Notes: generated by a model from the sequence alone, not told the origin. 64,000 nt of DNA from Amycolatopsis sp. GM8 (GCF_021653975.1 NZ_JAJKFK010000005.1:245686-309685); one strand, 5' to 3'. Counted from the stretch's first letter, positions 44,120 through 54,810 are shown. Made by a program: numbers and translations.

Positions 44120-44443
44120 TCAGCCCGAGAACGGACCGTCCTCGGGCAGCCGGAGGTCGGGTTTCTCCAGCTCTTCGACGTTGACGTCCTTGAACGTGAT
44201 GACGCGGACGTTCTTCACGAACCGCGCCGGGCGGTACATGTCCCACACCCAGGCGTCCGACATCCGCACCTCGAAGTAGACCTCGCCGCCGCCGTCGCGG
44301 ACCTGCACGTCGACCGCGTTGGCCAGGTAGAACCGCCGCTCGGTCTCCACCACGTACGAGAACTGGCTGACGATGTCGCGGTACTCCCGGTACAGCGACA
44401 ACTCCATCTCGGTCTCGTACTTCTCGAGATCCTCTGCGCTCAT
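44120..44443 (-). CDS. DUF2469 conserved actinobacterial protein
   Basis: A 107-residue acidic protein of DUF2469, found almost only in actinobacteria: [42 protein letters not shown] is nearly invariant in the family. [37 protein letters not shown] is the second conserved block. Its function is unknown. Its ATG overlaps the rnhB stop (ATGA), so it is co-translated with rnhB, as in mycobacteria (Rv2901c). Confidence 0.94.
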   Translation of the reverse strand: MSAEDLEKYETEMELSLYREYRDIVSQFSYVVETERRFYLANAVDVQVRDGGGEVYFEVRMSDAWVWDMYRPARFVKNVRVITFKDVNVEELEKPDLRLPEDGPFSG

Positions 44444-45267
44444 GAAATCCGCGCCCCTCCTCGCGAGCTCGACCGACTTCCGGCGGCGGAACCATCATTC
44501 TGACTCACGACGTCGTCCAGAGCACGCACCGGCGGCTCCGATCGCTCCAGCGCCGCCACGGTCAGCATCACCTTGTGCGGCGGTTGCCGCCCGTGCGCGG
44601 CGGCCGCCGTCGCCACGTTCGCGTACGACCACCGATGTACCGCACTGGGCCCGTACTCGGTGAGCGCCGCGCCGTGCTCGGTCGTGGTGTACCCCTTGTG
44701 CACGTCGAACCCATACATCGGATGCTCCCCGTGCAGGTCGGACATGATGCGGTCCCTGGTCACCTTGGCCAGCACCGACGCCGCCGCGACACAGGCCACC
44801 GCCCGATCCCCCTTGATCACCGCCAGGCTCGGCGCGGGCAGCCCCGGCACCTTGAACCCGTCGGTCAGCACGTAGCCGGGATTGGTCCGCAACCCCGTGA
44901 TCGCGCGCCGCATCCCCTCGATGTTCATCACATGGATCCCCAGCAGGTCCACCTCGGCCGCCGGAATCACCACGATGGAGTAGTCCAGCGCACGCGATAT
45001 CACCCGGTCGTAGACGCGGTCACGAGCCAATGCGGTGAGCAGCTTCGAATCCGTCAGCTCGGTGAGCTTCGCGGCGTCGCCGGGCTTGAGCACACACGCC
45101 GCCACCACGAGCGGACCCGCGCAGGCTCCTCGGCCCGCCTCGTCGACACCGGCGACCGGGCCCAGCCCACGCCGGTCGAGAGCGGACAACATGCCCCAGA
45201 AAAGCTCCCCGCGGACGACCGCCCGAGGTGGTCTGATCGGGTCCGCGAGCGCCGATGAGCTACCCAC
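44440..45267 (-). CDS. rnhB: Ribonuclease HII
   Basis: A 275-residue enzyme that removes ribonucleotides and RNA from RNA-DNA hybrids. The active site is seen as [20 protein letters not shown] (Asp-Glu-Gly), [11 protein letters not shown] (Asp) and [15 protein letters not shown]. The [17 protein letters not shown] block is typical. The C-terminal 50 residues are low-complexity and end in [11 protein letters not shown]. It lies four bases after the lepB stop, in an operon lepB-rnhB-DUF2469. Confidence 0.96.
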   Translation of the reverse strand: MGSSSALADPIRPPRAVVRGELFWGMLSALDRRGLGPVAGVDEAGRGACAGPLVVAACVLKPGDAAKLTELTDSKLLTALARDRVYDRVISRALDYSIVVIPAAEVDLLGIHVMNIEGMRRAITGLRTNPGYVLTDGFKVPGLPAPSLAVIKGDRAVACVAAASVLAKVTRDRIMSDLHGEHPMYGFDVHKGYTTTEHGAALTEYGPSAVHRWSYANVATAAAAHGRQPPHKVMLTVAALERSEPPVRALDDVVSQNDGSAAGSRSSSRGGARIS

Positions 45268-45270
45268 TGG

Positions 45271-46203
45271 CTATCGCTTTCGCTTGACCGCCTCGCGCAC
45301 GCCGGAACCGAGCCTGCGGCTGAGCGACATCACGGGCCATGCCGCGGCGGCTCCGATCCCGAGCGGCACACCCTGCTGCCAGTCCGGCGCGCTCATGCCG
45401 AGTGCGACCGGCTGCGCGTTTTCCTGCGGGTTCGTGTCGCTCACCCCGCCCCATCGGCTGGGTGGCAGCACGATGATGCGGGCCTTGCCGATGATGTTGG
45501 CGACCGGCACGACGCCGCGCAGCCCGCCGCCGCCCTGGCAGCGCGAGTCGCATGAGTTGTTGCGGTTGTCACCCATGACCCAGACATCGCCCTCGGGCAC
45601 CGTCACCGGATCGAACGTGTCCTGCCGGGGATCGGACGGGTCTTCCCAATGGATGTACGGCTCGTTGAGCGCCTTGCCGTCGACCACGACCCTGTTCTGG
45701 GCATCGCAGCATTGGACGGTTTGGCCGCCCGTGGCGATGATGCGCTTCACGAAGTCGCGCTCGTCCGGCGGTGCGAGCCCGAACACCGAGCCCACGTTCT
45801 GGAAGAACCGCACGACCGGGTTGCTGGACCGCTGCGCCGGAGCCTCGTTCTCGAGCCATGGTTCCGGGCCCTTGAACACCACGACATCACCCGGACCGGG
45901 ATCGGTGAAGTCATAAGTGATCTTATCGACGAGCACCTTGTCGCCGTAGCAGCCGGTGCAGCCGTGCAGCGTGGTTTCCATCGACCCGGACGGAATCGTG
46001 TAGACCCGGGCGAAGAATTGCTGGAAAACAAAGGCGAGAACCAGTGCGACCACGATCAGAATCGGCAGCTCGACCCAGAACGAACGCTGTTTCTTGGGCT
46101 GGCGGTGCCGCCGCTTTCCTTTTGCGCCGGTATCGCTGTTTTCGCCGTTTTCGGCGCGTTCCGGCTCGTCCTCGGCAGCGCTCGAGGTCACGGGTTCAAC
46201 CAC
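45271..46203 (-). CDS. lepB: Signal peptidase I
   Basis: A 310-residue membrane protease that removes Sec signal peptides. A 40-residue charged cytosolic N-terminus precedes one membrane segment (LPILIVVALVLAFVFQQFF). The catalytic Ser is in YTIPSGSMETTL, and the general-base Lys is in RDFVKRIIATGGQTV. GDNRNNSCDSR is box E. A second hydrophobic segment near the C-terminus (PLGIGAAAAWPVM) is common in actinobacterial LepB. It lies just downstream of rplS. Confidence 0.96.
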   Translation of the reverse strand: MVEPVTSSAAEDEPERAENGENSDTGAKGKRRHRQPKKQRSFWVELPILIVVALVLAFVFQQFFARVYTIPSGSMETTLHGCTGCYGDKVLVDKITYDFTDPGPGDVVVFKGPEPWLENEAPAQRSSNPVVRFFQNVGSVFGLAPPDERDFVKRIIATGGQTVQCCDAQNRVVVDGKALNEPYIHWEDPSDPRQDTFDPVTVPEGDVWVMGDNRNNSCDSRCQGGGGLRGVVPVANIIGKARIIVLPPSRWGGVSDTNPQENAQPVALGMSAPDWQQGVPLGIGAAAAWPVMSLSRRLGSGVREAVKRKR

Positions 46204-46227
46204 GTCGCCAGGCTACTAGGGCGCCTG

Positions 46228-46587
<360 letters not shown>

Positions 46588-46722
46588 CGGGATTCCGTCC
46601 TCGTCCTTCGTCTGACTACGTGATTCCGGGCGCGGACCAGCTGGTGTGCGATCGACCCGGGGGTTCATGGGGTACGCACGCCCAGCGGCGTACCAAGTGT
46701 CGAGTATGGCAGACGCGATCGT

Positions 46723-46738
46723 GCCGGGCTCACCCGGC
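46723..46738 (-). terminator. Short hairpin at the trmD stop codon
   Basis: GCCGGG-CTCA-CCCGGC forms a perfect six-base stem with a four-base loop that includes the trmD stop codon. It may partly separate trmD from rplS expression. Confidence 0.4.
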
Positions 46739-47485
46739 CTGCCACTGCTCCCCGCGAACACGGTCGAGCACGGCGAGATCGCGCTTGTCCAGATTACCCT
46801 CCGGCAGCCGGTCCAGCAGCTCCGGGCGACGCAGCAGGGTGCGCTCCAGCGCCTGGTCCCGCCGCCAGCGCTCGATGAGCGCGTGGTTGCCGGAGCGCAG
46901 CACCTCCGGCACGGCGAGCTCGCGCCACACCTCGGGCCGGGTGTAGCTCGGTCCTTCGAGCAGGCCGTCGGAGAACGAGTCCTGCTCCGCGGACACCGGG
47001 TTGCCCAGCACGCCGGGCAGCAGCCGGACGGTGGCCTCGACCATCACCAGCACCGCGGCCTCGCCGCCGACCAGCACGTAGTCGCCGATGGACACCTCGT
47101 CGACCGGCATCCGGCGGGCGGCGTCCTCGACGACCCGCTGGTCGATGCCCTCGTACCGGCCACAGGCGAACACCAGGTGTTCTTCCCGCGCGTACGCCCG
47201 CGCCGTCTCCTGGGTGAACGGGCGGCCGGCGGGCGTGGGCACGACGAGACGCGTCGCCTCGCCGCACACGGCGTCCAGCGCGTCGCCCCACACCTGCGGT
47301 TTCATCACCATGCCGGGGCCACCGCCGTACGGCGCGTCGTCCACGGCGCGGTGCACGTCATGCGTCCAGTCGCGCAGGTCGTGCACGCCGACCTCGATCA
47401 GGCCGCGCTCGATGGCGCGGCCCAGCAGCGCGGCCCGCAGCGGGTCCAGGTACTCGGGGAAGATCGTGACGACGTCGATCCGCAT
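46730..47485 (-). CDS. trmD: tRNA (guanine-37-N1) methyltransferase
   Basis: A 251-residue SPOUT enzyme that methylates G37 and prevents frameshifting. It has [16 protein letters not shown] at the start, [17 protein letters not shown], the knot segment [15 protein letters not shown], and [33 protein letters not shown] with [17 protein letters not shown] 47485 fits the family; a GTG five codons upstream overlaps the rimM stop and cannot be excluded. It is co-transcribed with rimM. Confidence 0.97.
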   Translation of the reverse strand: MRIDVVTIFPEYLDPLRAALLGRAIERGLIEVGVHDLRDWTHDVHRAVDDAPYGGGPGMVMKPQVWGDALDAVCGEATRLVVPTPAGRPFTQETARAYAREEHLVFACGRYEGIDQRVVEDAARRMPVDEVSIGDYVLVGGEAAVLVMVEATVRLLPGVLGNPVSAEQDSFSDGLLEGPSYTRPEVWRELAVPEVLRSGNHALIERWRRDQALERTLLRRPELLDRLPEGNLDKRDLAVLDRVRGEQWQAG

Positions 47486-47496
47486 GGCGGCCTCAC

Positions 47497-48015
47497 TCAC
47501 TCGGTTTCGTCGAGCAGGCCTTCGGGCGGGTCGAGCACGACCCGGCCGGCGGCCACGTCGACGACGGGCACGATCGCCCGCACGAACGGCACCAGCACTG
47601 TCCGGCCCTCGCGGTCCAGTGTGAGCAGCTCGCCGCCGGGTGCGTGCACGATCTCCTGCACTGTGCCGACAACGGTGCCGTCGGCCAGCTCGGCGCGCAG
47701 TCCTTCGAGCTCGTGATCGTAGAACTCGTCGGGATCGTCGGACGGCGGCAGGTCCGCCGTGTCGGCGAGCAGCAGCACGCCGCGCAGCTCTTCGGCGTCG
47801 GTGCGGGAGTGGATCTCCTCGAAACTCATCAGCAGCCGCCCGCTGTGTGTGCGGGCGGCCGCGATGGTGAGCGAACGAGTGCGGCCGTCGCGGTACCGCG
47901 CGGCGAGCACGGCACCCTCGGCGAACCGTTCTTCGGGCGAATCGGTGCGCACGTCCACGGCGAGTTCGCCGCGGATTCCGTGCGCCTTCGCGATCCGCCC
48001 GACCACGACCTCCAC
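47497..48015 (-). CDS. rimM: 16S rRNA processing protein RimM
   Basis: A protein of about 172 residues that assists 30S head assembly. The N-terminal domain is [29 protein letters not shown]. The PRC-barrel domain has [59 protein letters not shown] 48015 starts ten bases after the khpA stop. Longer starts would overlap khpA and lack family similarity. It is in the usual rpsP-khpA-rimM-trmD order. Confidence 0.95.
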   Translation of the reverse strand: MEVVVGRIAKAHGIRGELAVDVRTDSPEERFAEGAVLAARYRDGRTRSLTIAAARTHSGRLLMSFEEIHSRTDAEELRGVLLLADTADLPPSDDPDEFYDHELEGLRAELADGTVVGTVQEIVHAPGGELLTLDREGRTVLVPFVRAIVPVVDVAAGRVVLDPPEGLLDETE

Positions 48016-48025
48016 GGTGCGGGGT

Positions 48026-48265
48026 TCAGCGGTCGGTGTCGACGACGTCCACCCGGACGCCGCGGCCACCGATACCGCCCATCACCGTGCGCAGCGCCGT
48101 CGCGGTGCGGCCCCCCCGGCCGATGACCTTGCCCAGGTCGTCGGGGTGGACGTGCACCTCGAGCGTGCGCCCGCGCCGCGTGGTGACCAGCTCGACCCGG
48201 ACGTCGTCCGGGTTGTCGACGATCCCGCGCACCAGGTGTTCGAGAGAGTCGGCGAGGAAGCTCAC
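48026..48265 (-). CDS. khpA: KH-domain RNA-binding protein KhpA
   Basis: A 79-residue single KH-domain protein: [62 protein letters not shown]. The GxxG loop is IGRGGR. KhpA proteins bind RNA, often with KhpB/Jag, and influence cell division and sRNA function. Its ATG overlaps the rpsP stop (ATGA). Confidence 0.95.
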   Translation of the reverse strand: MSFLADSLEHLVRGIVDNPDDVRVELVTTRRGRTLEVHVHPDDLGKVIGRGGRTATALRTVMGGIGGRGVRVDVVDTDR

Positions 48266-48693
48266 GCCTCCGCCTTACCCGCCTCGTCGGCCTCGGCGGC
48301 CTTCTTCGGGGCCTTCTTCTTCGCCGTGGTGGCCTCGGTCGAGGGCTCCTCGCCGGCCGCGGCCAGCGCAGCGTTGAACAGGTCCTGCTTCGACGGCTTC
48401 GGCTCGCGCACCTTCAGCGTGCCCTCGGCACCCGGCAGGCCCTTGTGCTTCTGCCAGTCCCCGGTGATCTCGAGGATGCGCTGCACCGGCTCGGTCGGCA
48501 GCGCGCCGACACCCAGCCAGTACTGGGCCCGCTCGGAGTCGACCTCGATGAAGCTCGGGTCCTCCTTGGGGTGGTACTTGCCGATCGTCTCGATGGCCTT
48601 GCCATCGCGGCGGGTGCGTGCGTCGGCGACGACGATGCGGTAGTACGGCGCGCGAATCTTGCCGAGGCGCTGCAGCTTGATCTTGACGGCCAC
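48262..48693 (-). CDS. rpsP: 30S ribosomal protein S16
   Basis: A 143-residue protein. [69 protein letters not shown] is the S16 signature. The C-terminal 40 residues are an Ala/Glu/Lys-rich tail, as in other actinobacteria. The start is GTG at 48693; the AAGGAG upstream is at a long 12-base spacing. It is first in the rpsP-khpA-rimM-trmD string. Confidence 0.97.
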   Translation of the reverse strand: MAVKIKLQRLGKIRAPYYRIVVADARTRRDGKAIETIGKYHPKEDPSFIEVDSERAQYWLGVGALPTEPVQRILEITGDWQKHKGLPGAEGTLKVREPKPSKQDLFNAALAAAGEEPSTEATTAKKKAPKKAAEADEAGKAEA

Positions 48694-48858
48694 GGGTGTG
48701 GGTACTCCTTGGTTTTCTCGGTGCTCGCTGGGTGCCGGGTCACGATCCGAGTGGGGAACCGGACACGAGTACCCGAAGCTTGGGTCGCCACGGCGCGGTG
48801 AGAGGGACCGGCCGTAGCAGGCAAGCGTCAATTGTGCCAGACGTCGCTTGGCCGTGCG

Positions 48859-49686
48859 CTAGAGGGTCAGCACGCCCAGCGTCGTGAGCAGCAACGCCAG
48901 CGCCGGCAGGAAGTTGTTCATCTGGTGCGCGACGATCGCGCCGGGCAGGCGGCCGGTGAAAAGCCGGGCCAGGCCGATCGGCACCGCGATCACGAGCAGG
49001 AGCGTCGTGCGCAGCGGTTCGAGGTGGCTGACCGCGAACACGGCCGTGGACAGCAGGAACGCCGCGAGCCTTGTCCACCGCTCACTGCCCCAGGGCAGCC
49101 GCTCGACCGCACCCCACAGCAGGCCGCGATAGATGATCTCCTCGCAGACCGGGCCGAGCAGCCAGAGGTAGACGAACATGATGATGGCGGCGGTTACCGA
49201 CATCGGCTGGTTCTCGACCAGCGCGCCGATCGCCGAACCCGCGTTGTGCTCGCCCACGGCCTCGGTCCAGATGAACGCGCTGATCGTGGTCAGCACGAGA
49301 CCGAGCAGGCCAAACTTGAAGCCGATCCGGATGTCCGCCCAGTGCCATTCGAAGCGCAGGTCGATCCGCGGGCCGTTGCCGCGCACGACCGTGAAGAGCA
49401 CCGCGACCAGCGCGGCGAGCACGGTCGGGATGATCGTGCCGAGCAGGACGTCACGGACGGGAATGGGCTGCCCCGCGCTGACCGGGCCGAGCAGCACGCT
49501 GAGGAACGCGGCCGAGGCCAGCAGGACGGCCTCGACGACGAGGAACGCGCCGAACCCCCAACGGTGCTCCGGCGCCGTCACCGAGTCCGGCAGGCCGATC
49601 GAGTCGAGTGGCTCGTCCGGCTGAGTCGTCGTCACCCGCTGCCTCCATCCCATCCGGCCGAACCACTGCCCGAGCCTAGTCGCCAC
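48859..49686 (-). CDS. CPBP-family intramembrane metalloprotease
   Basis: A protein of up to 275 residues with about eight hydrophobic segments. The CPBP/Abi (CAAX protease and bacteriocin-processing) motifs are clear: EEIIYRGLLWG (Glu-Glu-x3-Arg), FAVSHLEPLR (His) and VAHQMNNFLPAL (His-x3-Asn). Members process prenylated proteins or peptides or give bacteriocin immunity; the substrate here is unknown. The start is uncertain between GTG 49686 and ATG 49653. It is not part of the conserved block and stands alone. Confidence 0.88.
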   Translation of the reverse strand: MATRLGQWFGRMGWRQRVTTTQPDEPLDSIGLPDSVTAPEHRWGFGAFLVVEAVLLASAAFLSVLLGPVSAGQPIPVRDVLLGTIIPTVLAALVAVLFTVVRGNGPRIDLRFEWHWADIRIGFKFGLLGLVLTTISAFIWTEAVGEHNAGSAIGALVENQPMSVTAAIIMFVYLWLLGPVCEEIIYRGLLWGAVERLPWGSERWTRLAAFLLSTAVFAVSHLEPLRTTLLLVIAVPIGLARLFTGRLPGAIVAHQMNNFLPALALLLTTLGVLTL

Positions 49687-49829
49687 GGTGGCCGCCGTTC
49701 AGGTGAACAACGGCGATGCCGGGGGCGGTTCGGTGGCGGCGTGCGCGACGAGACCCAGGCACGCTCCCCCATTCACGCTGCCCAGGCTAGGTGGCGCCGT
49801 GCGATCGGGCGAACCCGGGCGGTGAGCGG

Positions 49830-50894
49830 TCAGCGGAAAACGGCCCCACCCAGCAGGATGTGGCGCGGATCGCGCAGCACCGACAGGTCCTCGCGCGGGT
49901 CGCTGTCGAAGACGAGCAGGTCCGCCGGAGCGCCTTCGGTCAGCGACGGGTGCCCCAGCCACTCGCGAGCGGACCACGAGCCGGCGGCGAGGGCCTCGGT
50001 GCGGGACATGCCCGCCCGCCACAGCGCCTCGATCTCGTCGACCAGCCGGCCGTGCGCGATCATCCCGCCCGCGTCGCTGCCAGCGTAGATCGCGACGCCC
50101 GCCGACAGCGCCGACGCGATCATGTCCCGCACGCCGGCGTGTAAAGCCCGCATGTGTGCGGCATAGACCGGGTACTTGGTCGCCTTCTCGGCGATACCGG
50201 GGAAGTTCTCGATGTTGATCAACGTCGGAACGAGCGCGGTACCGCGGCGGGCCATCTCCGCGAGCAGCTCCGGCGACAAGCCCGTGCCGTGCTCCAGGCA
50301 GTCGATGCCCGCGTTGATCAGGCCCGGCAGCGCGTCCTCGCCGAAGACGTGCGCCGTCACGCGCACCCCCGCCGCGTGGGCGACCTTGACCGCCTCCGCC
50401 AGCGCGTCGTCCGGCCAGAGCGGCGCCAGATCGCCGGTCGAGCGGTCGATCCAGTCGCCGACCAGCTTGACCCAGCCGTCACCGTCGGCGGCCTGCTCGG
50501 CGACCGCGTCGGGCAGTTCGTCCGGGGACCCCAGATCGATGCCCAGGCCGGGGATGTACCGCTTGGGCAGCGCGAGATGCCGGCCGCAGCGGATCATCCG
50601 CGGCAGGTCGGCACGGTCCTGCAACGCGCGCGTGTCGATCGGCTGGCCACAGTCGCGGATCAGGAGCGTGCCCGCGTCGCGGTCCTGCATCGCCTGCGCG
50701 ATCGCCTCGTCCACTGTGGACGGACCATGCACGCCGATCGCGGGGTGACAGTGCGCATCCACCAGACCGGGTACCAGAAACCCTTCGGTGACAAGAGTTT
50801 CCGCGCCGTCAACGGGCTCGAACGTCAACTGCCCGTCATCGATCCAGAGGTCCCGCACCTCGTCACCGGGCAGGACCACACCACGCAGGTGCAT
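49830..50894 (-). CDS. Metal-dependent amidohydrolase
   Basis: A 354-residue enzyme of the amidohydrolase superfamily. The metal-binding HxH is in VPGLVDAHCHPAIGVHG. Further ligands are HVFGEDALPGLINAGIDCLEHGTG (two His) and Asp in IYAGSDAGGMIAHG. An N-terminal and C-terminal beta-sandwich is present (GVVLPGDEVRDLWIDDGQL and PADLLVFDSDPREDLSVL), as in prolidase/imidazolonepropionase-like members. The substrate is unknown. Its ATG overlaps the ffh stop (TGATG), the same arrangement as Rv2915c-ffh in mycobacteria. Confidence 0.9.
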   Translation of the reverse strand: MHLRGVVLPGDEVRDLWIDDGQLTFEPVDGAETLVTEGFLVPGLVDAHCHPAIGVHGPSTVDEAIAQAMQDRDAGTLLIRDCGQPIDTRALQDRADLPRMIRCGRHLALPKRYIPGLGIDLGSPDELPDAVAEQAADGDGWVKLVGDWIDRSTGDLAPLWPDDALAEAVKVAHAAGVRVTAHVFGEDALPGLINAGIDCLEHGTGLSPELLAEMARRGTALVPTLINIENFPGIAEKATKYPVYAAHMRALHAGVRDMIASALSAGVAIYAGSDAGGMIAHGRLVDEIEALWRAGMSRTEALAAGSWSAREWLGHPSLTEGAPADLLVFDSDPREDLSVLRDPRHILLGGAVFR

Positions 50895-52426
50895 CACTTG
50901 TTCTTCGGCAGCTTGAACTTCGACGGGTCGAAGCCGGGCACGTCGTTCATCCCGCCGCCCAGCTGGGAAAGATCCGGCATGCCACCACCGGCGCCGCCGG
51001 GCGGGAGCATCGGCATCCCGGCCGGGAACCCGCCGCGCACCTTCGGCTGCGTCGGGCCGCGCCCCTTGCCCTTCTTCCCCTTCTTGCCCTTGCGGCTCTT
51101 GGTGGCGCTGCCACCGCCGAAGCCGAACCGGCCCGCCATCTGCTGCATCATCTTGCGGGCCTCGAAGAACCGGTTCACCAGGTCGTTGACCTCGCGTACG
51201 GCAACGCCGGAACCCGTGGCGATGCGCGCGCGCCGGGACCCGTTGATGATCTTCGGGTTCTCGCGCTCGGCCGGGGTCATGCCGCGGATGATCGCCTGCA
51301 GCCGGTCGAGTTGCTTGTCGTCGACCTGGGCCAGCTGGTCCTTCATCTGCCCGGCGCCCGGCAGCATGCCGAGCAGGTTGCCGATCGGGCCCATCTTCCG
51401 GACCGCGAGCATCTGCTCGAGGAAGTCCTCCAGGGTGAGCTCGCCGGTGCCGAGCTTCGCCGCGGCCTTCTCGGCCTGCTCCTGGTCGAAGGCCTGCTCG
51501 GCCTGCTCGATCAGGGTGAGCAGGTCGCCCATGCCGAGGATCCGGCTGGCCATCCGGTCCGGGTGGAAGGTGTCGAAGTCCTCGAGCTTCTCGCCGTTGG
51601 ACGCGAAGAGGATCGGCTGACCGGTGACCTGGCGGACCGACAACGCGGCACCACCGCGCGCGTCGCCGTCGAGTTTGGTGAGCACCACGCCGGAGAAGCC
51701 GACGCCGTCGCGGAAGGCCTCCGCGGTGTTCACCGCGTCCTGGCCGATCATCGCGTCGACGACGAACAGTGTCTCGTCCGGATTGACCGCGTCACGGATG
51801 TCGGCGGCCTGCTTCATCAGCTCCTCGTCGACACCCAGCCGGCCGGCGGTGTCGACGATGACGACGTCGTGCTGGGCGTGCTTGGCCTCGTCGATACCGC
51901 GGCGGGAGACGTCGACCGGGTCACCGACGCCGTTCCCCGGTTCGGGGGCGAACACCGCGACCCCGGCGCGCTCGCCGACCACCTGGAGCTGGGTGACGGC
52001 GTTGGGGCGCTGGAGGTCGGCGGCGATCAGCAGCGGCGCGTGGCCCTGCTTCTTCAGCCACATCGCGAGCTTGCCGGCGAGCGTCGTCTTACCGGAACCC
52101 TGCAGACCGGCGAGCATGATCACGGTCGGCGGGTTCTTGGCCAGGTTGAGCCGCCGGGTCTCGCCGCCGAGGATCGCGACGAGCTCCTCGTCGACGATCT
52201 TGATGACCTGCTGCGCGGGGTTGAGGGCACCCGAGACCTCGGCACCCTTCGCGCGCTGCTTGATCTGTGCGATGAACTCCCGCACGACGGGCAGCGCGAC
52301 GTCGGCCTCCAGCAGCGCGATGCGGATCTCGCGCGCGGTCGCGTCGATGTCGGCGTCGGTCAGCTTCCCCTTGCCCCGCAGGTTCTGCAGGGCCGAGGTG
52401 AGCCTGTCGGAGAGGGTGTCGAACAC
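50894..52426 (-). CDS. ffh: Signal recognition particle protein Ffh
   Basis: A 510-residue SRP GTPase that targets membrane proteins co-translationally. The N domain starts at FDTLSDRLTSALQNLRGKGKLTDADID. The G domain has [35 protein letters not shown] G3 (here DVVIVDTAGRL) and TKLDGDARGG. The M domain is Met-rich (MGPIGNLLGMLPGAGQMKDQL, ARKMMQQMAGRF). A basic KSRKGKKGKKGKGRG segment and a Gly/Pro/Met-rich tail of about 60 residues follow. The start is GTG 52426. Confidence 0.97.
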   Translation of the reverse strand: MFDTLSDRLTSALQNLRGKGKLTDADIDATAREIRIALLEADVALPVVREFIAQIKQRAKGAEVSGALNPAQQVIKIVDEELVAILGGETRRLNLAKNPPTVIMLAGLQGSGKTTLAGKLAMWLKKQGHAPLLIAADLQRPNAVTQLQVVGERAGVAVFAPEPGNGVGDPVDVSRRGIDEAKHAQHDVVIVDTAGRLGVDEELMKQAADIRDAVNPDETLFVVDAMIGQDAVNTAEAFRDGVGFSGVVLTKLDGDARGGAALSVRQVTGQPILFASNGEKLEDFDTFHPDRMASRILGMGDLLTLIEQAEQAFDQEQAEKAAAKLGTGELTLEDFLEQMLAVRKMGPIGNLLGMLPGAGQMKDQLAQVDDKQLDRLQAIIRGMTPAERENPKIINGSRRARIATGSGVAVREVNDLVNRFFEARKMMQQMAGRFGFGGGSATKSRKGKKGKKGKGRGPTQPKVRGGFPAGMPMLPPGGAGGGMPDLSQLGGGMNDVPGFDPSKFKLPKNK

Positions 52427-52598
52427 GGGTGTGCACGCTCCAGCTGTCGTGGTTGCTCCGCGGTCCAGGGTAGCGGCCCGCTGAGCCCGACCTGCGGGTA
52501 CCGCGAAATCCACCTAAACCGATACTAAACGGATGCGCATCAACCCGAGAGATCAAACCTTGGTATGAGGAAAAAGCGTTGCCGAGATTACTACGCTC

Positions 52599-54371
52599 AT
52601 GCGTATGACTTCTCTGATCGAGCGCGATCAGGACGACGACGAGCGTGTCCCGTTACGCCGGATCTTCGCCCTGTTCAAGCCCTACCGGTGGGCGATGACC
52701 GGCCTGTTCGCCGTGATCATCGCGCAGGCGGCGCTGGGCGTGGCGGCGCCGTTCTTCCTGCGCGGCATCCTGGACACCGCACTCCCCCACCGCGACACCG
52801 TGCTGCTCACCCTGCTGGCCGCCGGGATGATCGTGTCGTCGCTGGGCAGCGGCGCGCTGAGCGTCAACAGCACGGGCATCGCGAACACCATCGGCCAGCG
52901 GGTGATGAACGACCTGCGGGTCAACGTCTACGACCACCTGCAGCGCATGTCGCTGGCCTTCTTCACCCGGACCCGCACCGGCGAGGTGCTGTCGCGGGTG
53001 TTCAACGACATCGGTGGTGTCGACAACGTCGTCAACACCACCGCCAGCTCCATCGCGCAGAACGGGATCACCACCATCGCGATCGCGGTGGCGCTGCTGA
53101 TCATGGACTGGCAGCTGGCGATCCTCGGGCTGATCGTGATCCCGCTGTTCCTGCTGTTCACGTTGCGGCTCGGCAAGAAACGCCGGTCACTGGCGCGCGG
53201 CAGGCAGGGGCGGATGGCCCGGCTGACCACGATGGTCGAGGAGTCGCTGTCGGTGTCCGGCGTGCTGCTGTCCAAGACGATGGGCAACGGGCGGGAGCTG
53301 CGCGACCGGTTCGCCGCGGAGTCCCGCGAAGTGTCGGACCTGGAACGGCAGTCGGCGCTCGCGGGGCGCTGGCAGATGGCTTCGCGGCGGATCGCCCTGA
53401 CCTGCGTGCCGGCGATCGTGTACTGGATCGCGGGCATGGCAATCGCGCACGGCGCGAGCCCGATCAGCCTCGGCACGGTCGTCGCGTTCACCAGCATGCT
53501 CAACCGGCTGATCGGTCCCGTCACGGCGATGCAGACCGTGGGCCAGAACCTGTCCACGGCGACGACGTTGTTCGGGCGGATCTTCGAGGTGCTGGACCTG
53601 CCGGTGGAGATCGCCGACCGGCCGGGCGCCGGCGAGCTGGTCGTCCGGGACGGCGCCGTGAGCCTGCGCGGTGTGTCGTTCAAGTACGAGGACCGGTGGA
53701 CCCTGCGGGATATCGACCTCGAGGTGCCGGCTGGTTCGACCACCGCGCTGGTCGGCGCGACGGGTTCGGGCAAGACGACGCTCGCGTACCTGGTGGCGCG
53801 GTTGTATGAACCAGGCCAGGGCCGGGTGCTGATCGACGGCACCGACATCCAGGACGTCACCTTGCGCTCGCTGGCGGGCGCGGTCGGCCTGGTGGCGCAG
53901 GAGACCTACCTGTTCCACGCCTCGGTGCGGGAGAACCTGCGCTTCGCCAAGCCCGACGCGACCGACGAGGAGATCGAACGGGCGGCACGGGCGGCGCACA
54001 TCCACGACACGCTGGCCACGCTGGCCGAGGGGTACGACACGATGGTCGGGCAGCGCGGGTACCGGTTCTCCGGCGGGGAGAAGCAGCGGATGGCGATCGC
54101 CCGGATCCTTTTGCGCAACCCGCCGGTCCTCATTCTCGACGAGGCGACCAGTGCGCTCGACAACCGCACCGAGCGGTCCGTGCAGGAGGAACTGGACCGG
54201 CTGGCCGCCCAGCGCACCACGATCACGATCGCGCACCGGTTGTCCACTGTGGAGAACGCGGACCAGATCGTGGTGTTGCACGAAGGCCGGATCGTCGAGC
54301 GCGGCAAGCACGCCGAGCTGATGGCGCTGGGCGGGCGCTACACCCGGTTGGTCCGGGGTGAGATCTCCTAG
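52599..54371 (+). CDS. ABC transporter, fused permease and ATPase (exporter)
   Basis: A 590-residue half-transporter of the MsbA/multidrug type. Residues 20-320 carry six membrane helices (WAMTGLFAVIIAQAALGVAAPFFL and ITTIAIAVALLIMDWQLAILGLIVIPLFLLFTL among them). The ATPase domain has Walker A GATGSGKTT, signature FSGGEKQRMAIARILL, Walker B VLILDEATSALD and the H-loop TIAHRLS. ATG 52599 is close to a TTGCCG/TACGCT-like promoter, so the mRNA may be leaderless. It is followed after 10 bases by a MarR regulator, a common arrangement for drug exporters. The substrate is unknown. Confidence 0.94.
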   Translation: MRMTSLIERDQDDDERVPLRRIFALFKPYRWAMTGLFAVIIAQAALGVAAPFFLRGILDTALPHRDTVLLTLLAAGMIVSSLGSGALSVNSTGIANTIGQRVMNDLRVNVYDHLQRMSLAFFTRTRTGEVLSRVFNDIGGVDNVVNTTASSIAQNGITTIAIAVALLIMDWQLAILGLIVIPLFLLFTLRLGKKRRSLARGRQGRMARLTTMVEESLSVSGVLLSKTMGNGRELRDRFAAESREVSDLERQSALAGRWQMASRRIALTCVPAIVYWIAGMAIAHGASPISLGTVVAFTSMLNRLIGPVTAMQTVGQNLSTATTLFGRIFEVLDLPVEIADRPGAGELVVRDGAVSLRGVSFKYEDRWTLRDIDLEVPAGSTTALVGATGSGKTTLAYLVARLYEPGQGRVLIDGTDIQDVTLRSLAGAVGLVAQETYLFHASVRENLRFAKPDATDEEIERAARAAHIHDTLATLAEGYDTMVGQRGYRFSGGEKQRMAIARILLRNPPVLILDEATSALDNRTERSVQEELDRLAAQRTTITIAHRLSTVENADQIVVLHEGRIVERGKHAELMALGGRYTRLVRGEIS

Positions 54372-54381
54372 AGTGACACAT

Positions 54382-54810
54382 ATGTACGACGCCGACATGG
54401 ATCTCGCCCACGTCGTACGGGAAGCTGTCGGCAGGCTCAACTGGCGGATGCGGGCGGAGCGGGACTCGGGCGGGCCGAGCGCACTGGAACTACAGGTGCT
54501 CAGCCGGCTCTACCGTGCGGGCACGCAGACCCCGAAATCCGTGTCGGACGGGGAAAAGATCCAGCCGCAGTCACTGACGCGAGTGCTCGCCACGCTCGAA
54601 CGCGAGGGCCTCGTCGCGCGACGACCCGATCCGGAGGACGGGCGGCGGTCGCTGCTCAACATCACCGACGGCGGGCTGGCGACCTTGCGCGCGTACAGCG
54701 TGCAGCGGGAGGAGTGGCTCGCGGACGCGATGGCGCGGACGCTCAGCGAGACCGAGCTCGAACTGCTGCGCATCGCGGCGACGATCATGTCGCGGCTCGC
54801 CGACAGCTGA
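54382..54810 (+). CDS. MarR-family transcriptional regulator
   Basis: A 142-residue regulator. The winged helix is LSRLYRAGTQTPKSVSDGEKIQPQSLTRVLATLEREGLVARRPDPEDGRRSLLNITDGG, with the MarR wing DPEDGRR. Terminal helices form the dimer. ATG 54382 follows GAGTG and overlaps an ACATATGT palindrome. It lies 10 bases after the ABC exporter and probably controls it. The 21-bp repeats begin 12 bases after its stop. Confidence 0.9.
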   Translation: MYDADMDLAHVVREAVGRLNWRMRAERDSGGPSALELQVLSRLYRAGTQTPKSVSDGEKIQPQSLTRVLATLEREGLVARRPDPEDGRRSLLNITDGGLATLRAYSVQREEWLADAMARTLSETELELLRIAATIMSRLADS